64,000 nucleotides of DNA from Ignavibacterium sp. Lineage in GTDB: Bacteria; Zixibacteria; MSB-5A5; GN15; PGXB01. Position numbers and translations under genes: made by a program. How positions within the stretch are numbered: the stretch's first letter is position 1; each line of letters starts with the position of its first letter. Under the pieces are notes generated by a model. It was not told the DNA's origin, made no database searches, and saw only the letters and a list, made by a program, of their open reading frames with translations. Location: assembly GCA_020724775.1 (NCBI GenBank), contig DYGG01000001.1, forward strand, positions 114,774-178,773, given 5' to 3'. Positions 1-9,158 of this stretch are shown here, piece by piece.

Positions 1-1547
1 TTTACGACCTCTTTCGCGACAGCGGAACGCTTCATTTACTGGCGGTATCCGGCTCGAATGTGGCGCTGGTTATAATGTTTTTTGCCTTCATATTCCGGGC
101 ATCCCCCTTTAATGCCGCCCTTCGCACGCTGCTGCTCCTTTTGATTATTCTGGTTTTTTCTTTTCTCTCCTACAATCAGCCGTCGGTGGTGCGGGCGTCG
201 ATAATGGCGGGTCTGGTCTTGCTCGGCAGGCTTTTGCAGAAACGAATCGACTACAATAATATCGTCGCCGCCACCGCTTTGCTCATTCTGGCCGTAAAGC
301 CTACCGAACTGTTTGATATCGGCTTTCAATTGTCTTTCGTTTGTGCCTGGGGTATCATATTTTTTGTCCCCAGAATTGCCGCCATATTCTATCGATGGCG
401 TCGGACGTTTGTCTATCGCTATGTCGGCTTGCCTCTCATTGTTTGCTTCATTGCGCAACTGGTTTCGGTCCCATTGACCGGGTTTTATTTCCATCGTCTG
501 CCTATGATTTCGTTTGCTGCCAATTTAGTTATCGTTCCCCTGGTCGGAATAATTGTAGTGGGAGAAGTAATACTTCTCGTTATAGCATTCATTTTGCCGC
601 TTGCCGGTGATTTTGTCGGCTCCATTCTCAATCCCTTCCTCAGTCTGAATATCAGATTACTGGAGTTTTTCGGAGATGATTCGCTGACGCTTCAGGCGGG
701 TGGTTTAATTGACCTTATTGTCCTGGCTACTTACTACTTGTTCTTCATATTCCTTGTCGCTGCCATTCGAGACATGAGGTATCGACGCGCCCTGGTAATT
801 CTGATTTTGGTTGCCCTCAATATTTTTTCCATTCGAGGTCTGGTTCGTGCCGAGCCGCAATTCCGGATGACAGTCCTCTCGATTCCTGAGGGACTGGCGG
901 CGATTACCGAAACCGCCCCGGCAAGGGTTATCCTTGTAAACATACCGCACCGCGATTACAGTTATGCTGAATTGGTTATCTCACCGTTTCTTTATAACCG
1001 CGGTTTCACTGACCCGGAGGTAATCGCCCTGGATGGCGATTATGTTACAGTTCTGGAAGCGCTTCGTGTCGCAGGAAGCAGGGCTTCGCGTTTGTATCTT
1101 CCGATACAGGCAGCCAATCTGTATCATGATATTCTTGTTCAACACGAGGTGAAACAACCGGATAGTCTGGTCACTTTTTACGCCGAGCTGGGATCGTTGA
1201 CCGAAAAAAGTACATCAGTTCTGCGCCCGGGAGCGCTCTCGTACCGGGTGGAAAACTATACCCTTTCTATATTTTCTCAGGACCGCTTGCCGCTGGAGCG
1301 GTCGGCAATGACAACTCCCAGCCATTTATATGCAATCCCGATTTTGGACCTTGAAATCTGGCAGTTTTTGAGCCGCCAGGACAGTCTCCAATATCTTGTC
1401 TGCAATAGGATTACAAAGGAAGCGCGCTATGGTATAGACACCTATCGGAGCGACCCTCAGAACCGTCCCTTCCAACTTTTTGAGACGTCAGAAGTTGGGG
1501 CGGTCGAAATCACTCTCAAGAACGGTCTTCTGTCAGTAGAAAATTAG
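1..1547 (+). CDS. comEC: ComEC/Rec2-family DNA uptake channel, C-terminal part
   Basis: Partial at the left edge: the reading frame is open from base 3, so the true start lies outside the window. ComEC forms the inner-membrane channel that takes up single-stranded DNA in competent cells. The first visible residues carry the family hallmark SGTLHLLAVSGSN, followed by about eight hydrophobic membrane segments over roughly the first 270 residues. The last about 220 residues align in layout with the metallo-beta-lactamase-like domain of long ComEC proteins (strand pattern LSIPEGLAAI...ILVN), but where the HxHxDH-type metal site should be it reads ALDGDYVTV, so the domain looks catalytically dead. 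Family assignment is firm; the degeneracy of the tail is my reading. Confidence 0.85.
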   Translation, partial: YDLFRDSGTLHLLAVSGSNVALVIMFFAFIFRASPFNAALRTLLLLLIILVFSFLSYNQPSVVRASIMAGLVLLGRLLQKRIDYNNIVAATALLILAVKPTELFDIGFQLSFVCAWGIIFFVPRIAAIFYRWRRTFVYRYVGLPLIVCFIAQLVSVPLTGFYFHRLPMISFAANLVIVPLVGIIVVGEVILLVIAFILPLAGDFVGSILNPFLSLNIRLLEFFGDDSLTLQAGGLIDLIVLATYYLFFIFLVAAIRDMRYRRALVILILVALNIFSIRGLVRAEPQFRMTVLSIPEGLAAITETAPARVILVNIPHRDYSYAELVISPFLYNRGFTDPEVIALDGDYVTVLEALRVAGSRASRLYLPIQAANLYHDILVQHEVKQPDSLVTFYAELGSLTEKSTSVLRPGALSYRVENYTLSIFSQDRLPLERSAMTTPSHLYAIPILDLEIWQFLSRQDSLQYLVCNRITKEARYGIDTYRSDPQNRPFQLFETSEVGAVEITLKNGLLSVEN

Positions 1548-1625
1548 CATCCTGAAATGCCCCTGAGGTTAAGAACAAGCCACTTTTTCCCGATAACATA
1601 AAAGAAATATTAGAATTATAACATC

Positions 1626-1647
1626 CCGGCAACATTTGGGTTGCCGG
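1626..1647 (+). other. Inverted repeat directly before the DUF4388 gene
   Basis: Perfect 8-bp stem (CCGGCAAC / GTTGCCGG) with a 6-base loop, ending immediately before an ATG at 1648. No U-run follows, so it is not a standard terminator. It would hide any ribosome site for that ATG, which is a reason to consider the in-frame ATG at 1663 instead. Confidence 0.45.
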
Positions 1648-2874
1648 ATGGATTCCAAAATTATGAGCCTTACTGGAAATCTAAAAACTGTTTCCTTTCC
1701 GGATATTCTGCAACTTCTGTCGACAGGAAAGAAGACCGGAATTCTGCAGGTCGCCACTTCCGCCAGACAAAAGGAAGTAGCCTTCCGCGATGGGAATATC
1801 ATTCACGCTTCAGCCATTAATTCTACCGAAGACCTTCTCGGTAATCTGCTCTTGAAACGAGGTAAAATCTCCAAAGCCGACCTGGACAAGGCGATTGTGC
1901 TGCACAAGCAGACCGGACGGCAACTCGGGACAACCCTGGTCGATATGAATCTCTTCGACCGCGAGGAAGTGGTCGAGTGTCTTAAAATGCAGATAGAAGA
2001 GATTGTTTATAATCTGTTTTCCTGGCAGGAGGGAGAATTCAAATTTGTCGAGGGGGTTCTGCCAAAGAAGGTTCCCATCATGGTCGAATTAAGTACGACC
2101 AATATCATCATGGAGGGAACCCGCCGTATCGATGAATGGGTCGAAATCCAAAAGGTTCTTCCACCGGACGATATAATATTGAGGCTGAATCCCAGTCCGC
2201 GCGCCAAACGGGACGAGATCACGATGACGCTGGAGGAATACCGCGTGCTTTCGCTCATAAACGGCGAGCGAACTATGCCGGACTTGATAGAGGCCTCACC
2301 GATAGGCGAATTTGTCACCTGCCGCGCCGTATATAAGTTGATAGTGGCCGGGCTGGTTCAGGCGGCCGGCAAGGCGGAACGAAAGAATGAAGAAGAAATT
2401 CAAAATGATGAAGAGATTGTTCTCTCCATCCTTTTCGCTCTCTACAATAATTGCTTCTATCGGATAAAATCGCTGGTGGAAACTATCGTAGGAGACGAAA
2501 ATCCGATGTTCCATAAGTATCTTTCAGGATTCCGTAACGGTTTTCTGGTGTATTTCCCCGGTTTTGACCCTAACGCCGATATCAGCCCCACCTTCGACCG
2601 ATTCTACAATGAAATTCTTAAAATACCGCCGGCGGTGCGGATGCATACGGTGATGTCGGCCCTGGAAAATATGCTGAGCAACCAAATTGAATATGTCTTC
2701 TATTTTCTCGGGACAGGTCCCTATCGTCAGGCGATAAATCTGGTGAAAAAAGAAGTTTCTGAGCCGCTGGCACTAAAGCGGGAACTGGTGAAAAGATATC
2801 AGATAGATGAGAATTTGATAAACTCTGTCAAGAAGGCGGAGCGAGTCGTTAAGTTAGTTAAGGGTGCATCATGA
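1648..2874 (+). CDS. DUF4388 (PatA N-terminus-like) regulatory protein
   Basis: About 408 residues. The N-terminal about 110 residues fit the DUF4388 family (pattern SLTGNLKTVSFPDILQLL...TGILQV, then FRDGNIIHA), found in proteins tied to signalling and gliding/pilus regulation in Myxococcus- and Geobacter-like bacteria. The middle (LVDMNLFDREEVVECLKMQIEEIVYNLFSWQEGEFKF) continues the same family. The C-terminal about 170 residues are unassigned. The start could be ATG 1648 or ATG 1663; an upstream TTG at 1636 lies inside a hairpin and is unlikely. Its stop overlaps the next start by 4 bases, so the two are coupled. It heads the cluster of roadblock/MglA genes, which suggests a role in the same signalling unit. 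Confidence 0.75.
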   Translation: MDSKIMSLTGNLKTVSFPDILQLLSTGKKTGILQVATSARQKEVAFRDGNIIHASAINSTEDLLGNLLLKRGKISKADLDKAIVLHKQTGRQLGTTLVDMNLFDREEVVECLKMQIEEIVYNLFSWQEGEFKFVEGVLPKKVPIMVELSTTNIIMEGTRRIDEWVEIQKVLPPDDIILRLNPSPRAKRDEITMTLEEYRVLSLINGERTMPDLIEASPIGEFVTCRAVYKLIVAGLVQAAGKAERKNEEEIQNDEEIVLSILFALYNNCFYRIKSLVETIVGDENPMFHKYLSGFRNGFLVYFPGFDPNADISPTFDRFYNEILKIPPAVRMHTVMSALENMLSNQIEYVFYFLGTGPYRQAINLVKKEVSEPLALKRELVKRYQIDENLINSVKKAERVVKLVKGAS

Positions 2875-3245
2875 TGAATAGAAAACGAATTTTATCAGGT
2901 GGTCTTGCCGCATTCATTGCTCTGACCCCCGCTGCCTATGCCGGCAACGGCGCCGAAGGCGGCTTTACGGCGGTCTCGATATTGCATTTGGCGCTTTTCC
3001 TCTGTGCCGTGGTCGGGTTGATCTGGGCCATGAAAATCCTCTCTCTGGTGCGCGGCGGGTTGATGTCCAAGAGTTGGCAGATGATTCTAATTGGATTTAT
3101 CTGCCTCTGCCTGGCACAGGTGGTGGCGCTGATTTCCAAACTTGGCTTTTTGGCTGTCCCTGAAATTGTAGTAACATTGCTTTATCTTTCGATGGCGGCA
3201 ACCTGGCTGGCGGGACTTTATCAGACCCGAAAAGTTCTTGGTTGA
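2871..3245 (+). CDS. Small membrane protein of unknown function
   Basis: 124 residues. The N-terminus looks like a signal peptide (positively charged MMNRKR, hydrophobic stretch, then AYAG cleavage-like site near residue 24), followed by three hydrophobic segments. No catalytic motif seen. The ATG overlaps the stop of the DUF4388 gene (ATGA), indicating translational coupling and probably a shared role. A second ATG lies immediately after the first. I do not recognise a family; the spaced membrane segments resemble small sensor-type membrane modules, which is inference only. Confidence 0.6.
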   Translation: MMNRKRILSGGLAAFIALTPAAYAGNGAEGGFTAVSILHLALFLCAVVGLIWAMKILSLVRGGLMSKSWQMILIGFICLCLAQVVALISKLGFLAVPEIVVTLLYLSMAATWLAGLYQTRKVLG

Positions 3246-3359
3246 ATTATATTTGATTGACACAAGTTGCGATGGCGATTATAATTACGAAGCGGCAAAA
3301 ATGACCGAATGTAACCTTTTGATTTATAGAAAATTGCCGCGTAATCTGGAGCAAATATA

Positions 3360-4217
3360 ATGGCGTTTACCACCGAACTGGATGACCGGATATCCAAGTG
3401 CAACAAAATCCTGGATGAGAACCCAAACTCCCAGATTTTTGCGGCGCTTGCCGAGGCATACCGCAAGAAAGGGGAACTGGATAAAGCCTTTCGCGTATGC
3501 CAGAACGGATTGCGGGTTCATCCCAATTATGGCTCAGCTCACATGGTAATGGCCAAGATCAACTTTGACAAGGGTCTATATGATTGGGCGGAACTGGAAG
3601 TACAGAAGGCGATAGAACTGGAAGGCAGCAGCCATGCCAGTGACCTTCTTCTGGCGGAGATATATATTTATAAGGGAGAGTTTGCCAAGGCGACCAAAAT
3701 ACTCAACCGACTGCATTCTGCGGACACCTCTAATCAGCAAGTCCTGAAACTTTTGGAAATTGCCAAGAAACTGCCTCTCGAATCGGCGCGCAAGATTGAA
3801 GGGATGGTCCACTCCGAATCTAAAACGGCGCCAGCGACTGCTCCAATGGAACCGGCGATTGACCGCATAAGTATGAATCAATTTCTCAATCAGATGATGG
3901 AAATTTCCGGTGTCGAAGGGGTGCTTTTAATACATAAAGACGGGCTGGTGGCTGATTCCCGCTGGGATGACTCCCAGGACAGAGATTTGTACGGCGCCCT
4001 TGCCGGTGATATTGAACGGACAATCAAATCACAGTTGGGGAACTCCCCTTTTGGTAAATATGAGAATGTTCTGGTCGAGGCCGGCGACCTGACAGTTAAT
4101 CTGTTGCCTCTGGGCGGCAGTTTTCTGCTCATTCGCGCCAACAAGCAGATAAACCTCGGGACGCTTCGTCTGAAAATGACCGCCATGCTGCGTCGCCTGG
4201 AACTGGAATACAATTAG
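3360..4217 (+). CDS. TPR protein with C-terminal roadblock/LC7 domain
   Basis: 285 residues. Residues about 15-145 are tetratricopeptide repeats (AALAEAYRKKGELDKAFRVC, AHMVMAKINFDKGLYDWAEL), then a Thr/Ala/Pro linker, then a roadblock/LC7 fold from about 170 onward (MMEISGVEGVLLIHKDGLVADS ... FLLIRANKQINLGTLRLKM). Roadblock proteins of this type act as partners or GTPase-activating proteins of MglA-type small GTPases. GGAG lies 8 bases before the ATG. It is the first of four roadblock genes that surround an MglA-like GTPase, so a role as adaptor for that switch is likely. Confidence 0.8.
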   Translation: MAFTTELDDRISKCNKILDENPNSQIFAALAEAYRKKGELDKAFRVCQNGLRVHPNYGSAHMVMAKINFDKGLYDWAELEVQKAIELEGSSHASDLLLAEIYIYKGEFAKATKILNRLHSADTSNQQVLKLLEIAKKLPLESARKIEGMVHSESKTAPATAPMEPAIDRISMNQFLNQMMEISGVEGVLLIHKDGLVADSRWDDSQDRDLYGALAGDIERTIKSQLGNSPFGKYENVLVEAGDLTVNLLPLGGSFLLIRANKQINLGTLRLKMTAMLRRLELEYN

Positions 4218-4233
4218 TCAGGAGGATATTCAG

Positions 4234-5202
4234 ATGACCCTTTATGGAAAAGACAGCCGACTGGTACTCCTGATTTCAAGTCTCTTAATAGTGGTGCCGA
4301 TGGTTGTTTTCCCTCGCAAACTGGGGATGGATCTTTCGACCGGTTCTTTTGCATATTCTCTGCTGGAAATTCTCTATTACGGCATCGTGGTATTTATTTT
4401 GAGACCCCAGTCCAGCCTGCTGCAGATACTTCAGGGGGCAGGGATAACTTTTCTCTACCGCATCGCTCTGGGAACGGTCTTCGGGGTTATGCTGTCGGTA
4501 ATGTATAATCTCAATTTCTCGGTTTCGTTGACTCTCGGTATATCGCGATATCTGCCGGCGATTCTGCTTCATATTCTGGCGGCGCCGTTTACTTTGAGGC
4601 CCATATATAGGGCGATGTTTGGAGATACTGCGCGGGAACGGCGACATTATATTAAGAAATATCAGCCGCCGACTCCGGCAAGAGAGACAACGGGGTATGC
4701 AGCATCCGCATCCGGCGAGCATTATCGAGCAAGCGTTGCTTTTGAGCATAGCGTGTCCGAATCCCGACCCGATACCTCGCTCAGTCACGAGCAAAATGGG
4801 TTTGACCGCGCCGTCCGTTACCTTGCCGAGCATCATGCCGTTTTACTGGCGGCGGTGGTAGATTTGGAAGGCCTGACGGTGGCATCGTTTAAACGCGGCA
4901 ATGTGGACTTGGAACGCTGGGCGCCGTTATCGCTCCTGTTGCAGAAATCGAATGAAAAGATACTCAAGCGGAATCGGGAGGGGGAAATCCCCGACCGAAT
5001 AGATATGTCGTTTGCCTCCATGAAACTGATCGTAGTCAAGGCCGGGCATTTCAATCTGCTGGTTCTGGCTAACAGGGATGAAGACGATTTACTGGGGATA
5101 AGAATTATACAGGCAACGGAATTAGTAAGGAAATATACATCCGAACGTTACGGCGCAGTAGTGTCGTACAGTACGGAGGAGAAATATGTATCAAATACTT
5201 GA
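4234..5202 (+). CDS. Membrane-anchored roadblock/LC7 protein
   Basis: 322 residues. Residues 1-130 hold about four hydrophobic membrane segments with no family I can name. A polar, probably disordered linker (about 135-185) leads to a roadblock/LC7-like domain (ALLAAVVDLEGLTVASF ... IVVKAGHFNLLVLANRDEDDLLGIRI). A strong AGGAGG site precedes the ATG. Its last 17 bases overlap the next gene. It plausibly tethers the roadblock/GTPase switch to the inner membrane, for example at a cell pole or pilus base; that location is inference. Confidence 0.7.
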   Translation: MTLYGKDSRLVLLISSLLIVVPMVVFPRKLGMDLSTGSFAYSLLEILYYGIVVFILRPQSSLLQILQGAGITFLYRIALGTVFGVMLSVMYNLNFSVSLTLGISRYLPAILLHILAAPFTLRPIYRAMFGDTARERRHYIKKYQPPTPARETTGYAASASGEHYRASVAFEHSVSESRPDTSLSHEQNGFDRAVRYLAEHHAVLLAAVVDLEGLTVASFKRGNVDLERWAPLSLLLQKSNEKILKRNREGEIPDRIDMSFASMKLIVVKAGHFNLLVLANRDEDDLLGIRIIQATELVRKYTSERYGAVVSYSTEEKYVSNT

Positions 5203-5527
5203 AGAACTCAACAAAACCTCCGGTATTACCGGCTCAATGATTGTGGGTAATGACGGTATAGTCATCGCCGCCGACCTTGATACCTCCTTTGAGGAGGAAG
5301 CGGTGGGCGCTCTGGCGGCATCGATTACGACCAACATCCAGAAATCTCTGGACCGCCTTCAGCAGACTCCGCTGTCGCAGGTGACCATTGAGGCGGCCAA
5401 CGGAAAATTATTTTTTAGCAACGCCGGGATTGGAATTTTGGTGGTAACTGCCGAAAAAGACGTAAATATCGGCTTGATCAGACTTGAGATCAAGAACGCT
5501 GTTGCGAGAATAGGCAGTCACAATTAG
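5186..5527 (+). CDS. Stand-alone roadblock/LC7 protein, MglB-like
   Basis: 113 residues, the length of a single roadblock/LC7 domain (GITGSMIVGNDGIVIAADLD, then AANGKLFFSNAGIGILVVTA). Proteins of this size and placement next to MglA are the MglB-type GTPase activators that control polarity of pili and gliding in Myxococcus and Thermus. The ATG has GGAGGAG just upstream and lies inside the end of the preceding gene. The MglA-like gene follows 29 bases downstream. The MglB name is by context and domain, not by a computed tree. Confidence 0.78.
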   Translation: MYQILEELNKTSGITGSMIVGNDGIVIAADLDTSFEEEAVGALAASITTNIQKSLDRLQQTPLSQVTIEAANGKLFFSNAGIGILVVTAEKDVNIGLIRLEIKNAVARIGSHN

Positions 5528-5556
5528 GGTAGCATTACCCTGGAAAAAAGGATACT

Positions 5557-6735
5557 ATGGTCTCTATAAACTACGCATCGCGCGAGGTCACCTGTAAGAT
5601 TGTCTTTTATGGACCAGGGTTGTCCGGCAAGACGACCAATCTGATATATGTCCACAACAAAGTCCCCTCGACCACCAGGGGAAAGATGATTTCGCTGGCG
5701 ACCGAAGCCGACCGGACGCTCTACTTTGATTTTCTGCCTATAAATATAGGCACCATCAACGGCTTTACCGCCAAGTTCCAGTTGTATACGGTACCGGGTC
5801 AGGTGTACTACAACGCTACCCGCAAACTGGTGCTTCGCGGGGTTGATGGCATTGTATTTGTCGCCGACAGTCAGGCGGAAAAGATGGATGAGAATATTGA
5901 ATCGCTCACCAATATGAAAGAGAATCTGGCGGAGTACGGCTATGACATTAATGATATACCGGTGGTAATTCAATATAATAAGAGGGACTTGCCGGGAGTT
6001 TTGACCGTTCCCGAACTGGAGGCGAAACTGAATCCTCTGGGATGGATGAGTTTCGAGGCGGAGGCGGTTACCGGTAAGGGAGTTTTTGATACTCTCAAGA
6101 TGATTATTAAACTGGTATTGGAAAAGGCTAAATCGACGCGCAGTTCCGTGACCACGACGGCGGCAAAGCAACCGGAACCGGCGGCGGTTACCGGCGCGAC
6201 ATCTTTTGAGACCTCCGGAAAGAGCGGCGATTACGAGCGAACCCCGGCGGCAGCGCCGGCGCCGGAACCGACCATGGTCTCTCGTCAGACGGCATATAAT
6301 GTCCCCGATGATGTCAATGGCGATGTCGATGAAGAGAATCATAACGGCAACGGTGTTGAATTCAATACTCTGAAAGAGGAGCGCGTCCTTTCCCATTCGG
6401 CACTGGACCAGGATGTGAGCCGGCCGTCTGATGCGGTTGACGCAGCGGCGCATGACGATGGGACATCGCCGGCGTCGGAATCACCCACGGGACGGCGCCC
6501 CTATCCCGGGTCGACAACCTCGAAAATTCTGCGTCGAGACCGACGCATCACTGTCTCCGATTTTCAGCCGGTGACCAAAGAGGGGGAGCCGGCCGGCAGT
6601 GGTCGTATTACTGGCGCGGAGTCGCATCACGAAACCGGCGCGGGAGCCTCGTTGCCGTCGCCTTATATGGCTCCGCCAAAGAGAATTGTAAAAAAGAAGC
6701 AGGGATTTTTTAAACGATTATTCGGAATTAAATGA
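5557..6735 (+). CDS. MglA-type small Ras-like GTPase with long C-terminal tail
   Basis: 392 residues, about twice the usual MglA length. The first about 195 residues are the G domain: P-loop GPGLSGKTT at 19-27, switch II TVPGQ near 78-82, which replaces the DxxG of Ras as in MglA, and NKRD at 141-144 for guanine recognition. From about 200 to 370 the chain is rich in Ala, Pro, Thr and Glu and looks disordered. It ends in a basic, aromatic stretch (KRIVKKKQGFFKRLFGIK) that looks like a membrane or partner-binding tail. Known role of the family: a polarity switch for type IV pili and motility, regulated by roadblock proteins. Flanked on both sides by roadblock genes and followed by pil genes. 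Confidence 0.85.
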   Translation: MVSINYASREVTCKIVFYGPGLSGKTTNLIYVHNKVPSTTRGKMISLATEADRTLYFDFLPINIGTINGFTAKFQLYTVPGQVYYNATRKLVLRGVDGIVFVADSQAEKMDENIESLTNMKENLAEYGYDINDIPVVIQYNKRDLPGVLTVPELEAKLNPLGWMSFEAEAVTGKGVFDTLKMIIKLVLEKAKSTRSSVTTTAAKQPEPAAVTGATSFETSGKSGDYERTPAAAPAPEPTMVSRQTAYNVPDDVNGDVDEENHNGNGVEFNTLKEERVLSHSALDQDVSRPSDAVDAAAHDDGTSPASESPTGRRPYPGSTTSKILRRDRRITVSDFQPVTKEGEPAGSGRITGAESHHETGAGASLPSPYMAPPKRIVKKKQGFFKRLFGIK

Positions 6736-6753
6736 TTTGAGGAGGTGCCGTCT

Positions 6754-7239
6754 GTGAATGATGACAACCTGATAATATATGAAGAAGAGATTGAGAAGAT
6801 CGATTCTATTCTTGCCCGTATGCTCAAGGGCGCCGAAGCCAAATGCGCTCTTCTGGTGGACAAGGATGGACATCTGATTACCCGACAGGGATTCACCCAT
6901 TCTCTTGATACTACCGCCCTGGCTGCTCTTCTGGCGGGCTCTTTTGCCTCGACCAAGGAGATCGCCCGGTTGGTGGGAGAATCAGAATTCTCCGTCCTGT
7001 TTCACCAGGGAAAGAAAGACCATATTCATATGTCTCTGGTGGGTGACCGCTCCATTATGGCTGTCATTTTTGATGACAGGACCACAATCGGGATGGTTCG
7101 TCTTTACGCCAAGGAAACGTCAATTGAACTGGGGAAAATATTCTCTTCGCTGAAATCGCGAGCGCATGTCGGAGCCGGGCTGACCGATGAATTTACGAAA
7201 TCGGCGAATAACAAATTGGACGATATTTTTCAAGATTGA
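6754..7239 (+). CDS. Roadblock/LC7 protein
   Basis: 161 residues from GTG 6754, chosen because GGAGGT lies 7 bases upstream; a GTG at 6745 in the same frame overlaps that site. Core roadblock/LC7 pattern: AKCALLVDKDGHLITRQGF, then HIHMSLVGDRSIMAVIFDDRTTIGMVRL. The C-terminal about 25 residues are polar. Fourth roadblock protein of the cluster and last gene before pilB. Likely another regulator or structural partner of the MglA-like GTPase. Confidence 0.75.
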   Translation: MNDDNLIIYEEEIEKIDSILARMLKGAEAKCALLVDKDGHLITRQGFTHSLDTTALAALLAGSFASTKEIARLVGESEFSVLFHQGKKDHIHMSLVGDRSIMAVIFDDRTTIGMVRLYAKETSIELGKIFSSLKSRAHVGAGLTDEFTKSANNKLDDIFQD

Positions 7240-7313
7240 ACTTCGTTCGGGCTACCCTGCATTACTCGCTTTAAGAGAGGGGTAACCGGCTAAATAATTG
7301 GGACGATTCTAAG

Positions 7314-9007
7314 ATGTCTGCCGAACTCGGAACGATGCTGGTCAAGGCGGGGAAAATTACCCAGGACCAGCTGGAAAAAGCATTAGCAATTTTCAAAGAG
7401 AAGAAAGGCAAGTTTGAGCAGATTCTCGTCTCTATCGGGGCGGTCTCTTCAGAAGAAGAGATTACCACCTTTGTCGGCAAACAACTCAATATGGGGACTA
7501 TGCGTCTGTCCGACATTGAGTTGAATCCGGAAATCGTCAAATTGATTCCGCTTGATATCGCCCGAAAATTCAATGTCATCGCTATTTCGAAACTGAATAA
7601 GAATCTGATTGTCGCCATCTCCGACCCGAATAATATTTATGTGCTGGATGCCATAAAATTTATCACAGGGTGTTCTATCCAGCCAGTCATTTCCCGGAAA
7701 AAGCGATTCAGAAATCGATTGAAACTTATTATCACGATGAGAATGCCTTCTCTCAAATTGTAAAGGGACTCGAAGAAAGTACCGACCTTGAAGTTGTCTC
7801 AGAAAGTGATGACGGTCCCTCTGAGGACGACCTGCGCTCGGCGGTTCAGGACAAACCACTGGTCAAACTGGTCGATTCAATAATTTCAGACGCCATCCGT
7901 ATGGGGGCATCGGATATTCATTTTGAGACCTACGAAAAGAGAATAAGAGTGCGCTTCCGCGTTGACGGTGACCTGCGCGAGATGGCGCCTCTGCCGTTCA
8001 AATACCGAGCGGCTATCGTATCCCGCGTTAAAGTCATGGCTGATTTAGACATATCGGAACGCCGTCTCCCCCAGGATGGTCGCATAAAAATCAAACTGGG
8101 AGAAAGAACAGTGGACCTTCGTGTTTCAGTCCTTCCCACCATTTACGGCGAAAAGGTGGTTATGCGAATTCTGGACCCGAAGGCTCTAATGGTGGATATG
8201 ACTCGCCTGGGATTTAATGAAGCCTCTCTAAGGAGATTTGACGAGGCGATACACCTTCCTTACGGCATAATTCTTGTAACCGGTCCGACCGGTTCCGGTA
8301 AAACAACTACACTGTATTCGGCGCTCAAGGCAATTAATACCGTCGATGTCAATATTATGACAGCCGAAGACCCGGTGGAGTTCAATTTTGACGGTATTAA
8401 TCAGGTGCTGGTGCGGACCGATATTGGTCTGACATTTGCCGTCGCTTTGCGCTCTTTTTTGCGGCAGGACCCGGACATTATAATGGTCGGTGAGATTCGT
8501 GACGGAGAGACGGCGGAAATTGCTATTCGCGCCGCTCTTACAGGTCACCTGGTATTCTCGACACTTCACACCAACGACGCTCCTTCATCGATAAACCGCC
8601 TTGTCGATATGGGGGTGCCGGGCTATCTGGTAGCCTCAGCGACGCGACTCATTATGGCACAGCGAATGGTGCGCAAAATCTGCCAGAGTTGCAAGGAAGA
8701 ACATGCTCTGACCGAGGAGCAAATTCAGGCAATCAGTGTCCCGGAGTTTCTGATAAAGAGTTTCAAGGCTTTTAGGGGCCGGGGATGTAACGAATGCAAC
8801 AATACCGGTCTGGCCGGTCGTACCGGCATTTATGAAGTTATGCCAATTACGCCAGCGATAGAGCACTTGATTCTTTCTTCGGCGTCAGATACTCAAATTC
8901 GCGAGCAGGCGATAAAAGAGGGGATGTTCACCCTGCGGATGGCGGCGGTTGAGAAAATGAACCAGGGACTTATCACGATAGACGAAGTCTTTGGCGTGAC
9001 CAGCTGA
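7314..9007 (+). CDS. pilB: Type IV pilus extension ATPase PilB, interrupted by a -1 frameshift
   Basis: PilB/GspE hexameric ATPase that powers pilus assembly at the inner membrane. The N-terminal domain (MSAELGTMLVKAGKIT ... IQPVIS) runs in one frame to a stop at 7763; the catalytic part continues in the -1 frame, open from 7670 to 9007. The join falls at about 7692-7705, where CGG-AAA-AAG is read in the first frame and GAA-AAA-GCG gives the expected EKAIQKSIE. The catalytic part has Walker A GPTGSGKTTT, the Asp-box and Walker B (RQDPDIIMVGEIRDGETAEI), and a four-cysteine zinc site (CQSC ... CNEC). Everything else is intact, so a one-base sequence error, a real mutation or programmed slippage are all possible. 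Confidence 0.85.
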
Positions 9008-9158
9008 CCCCGCCTCTTATAAAACCCCCAAATTCCTTAGAATTCATTGAGTTATTGGCTTCTTCGAGCCAGATTTTCATCAAGATTTCTCGAAAAATTC
9101 CGATACAGTATTAGGATAATTTGTCTGTTAATTTTCTGCTTTTCCGAGGGAGAAAGTT

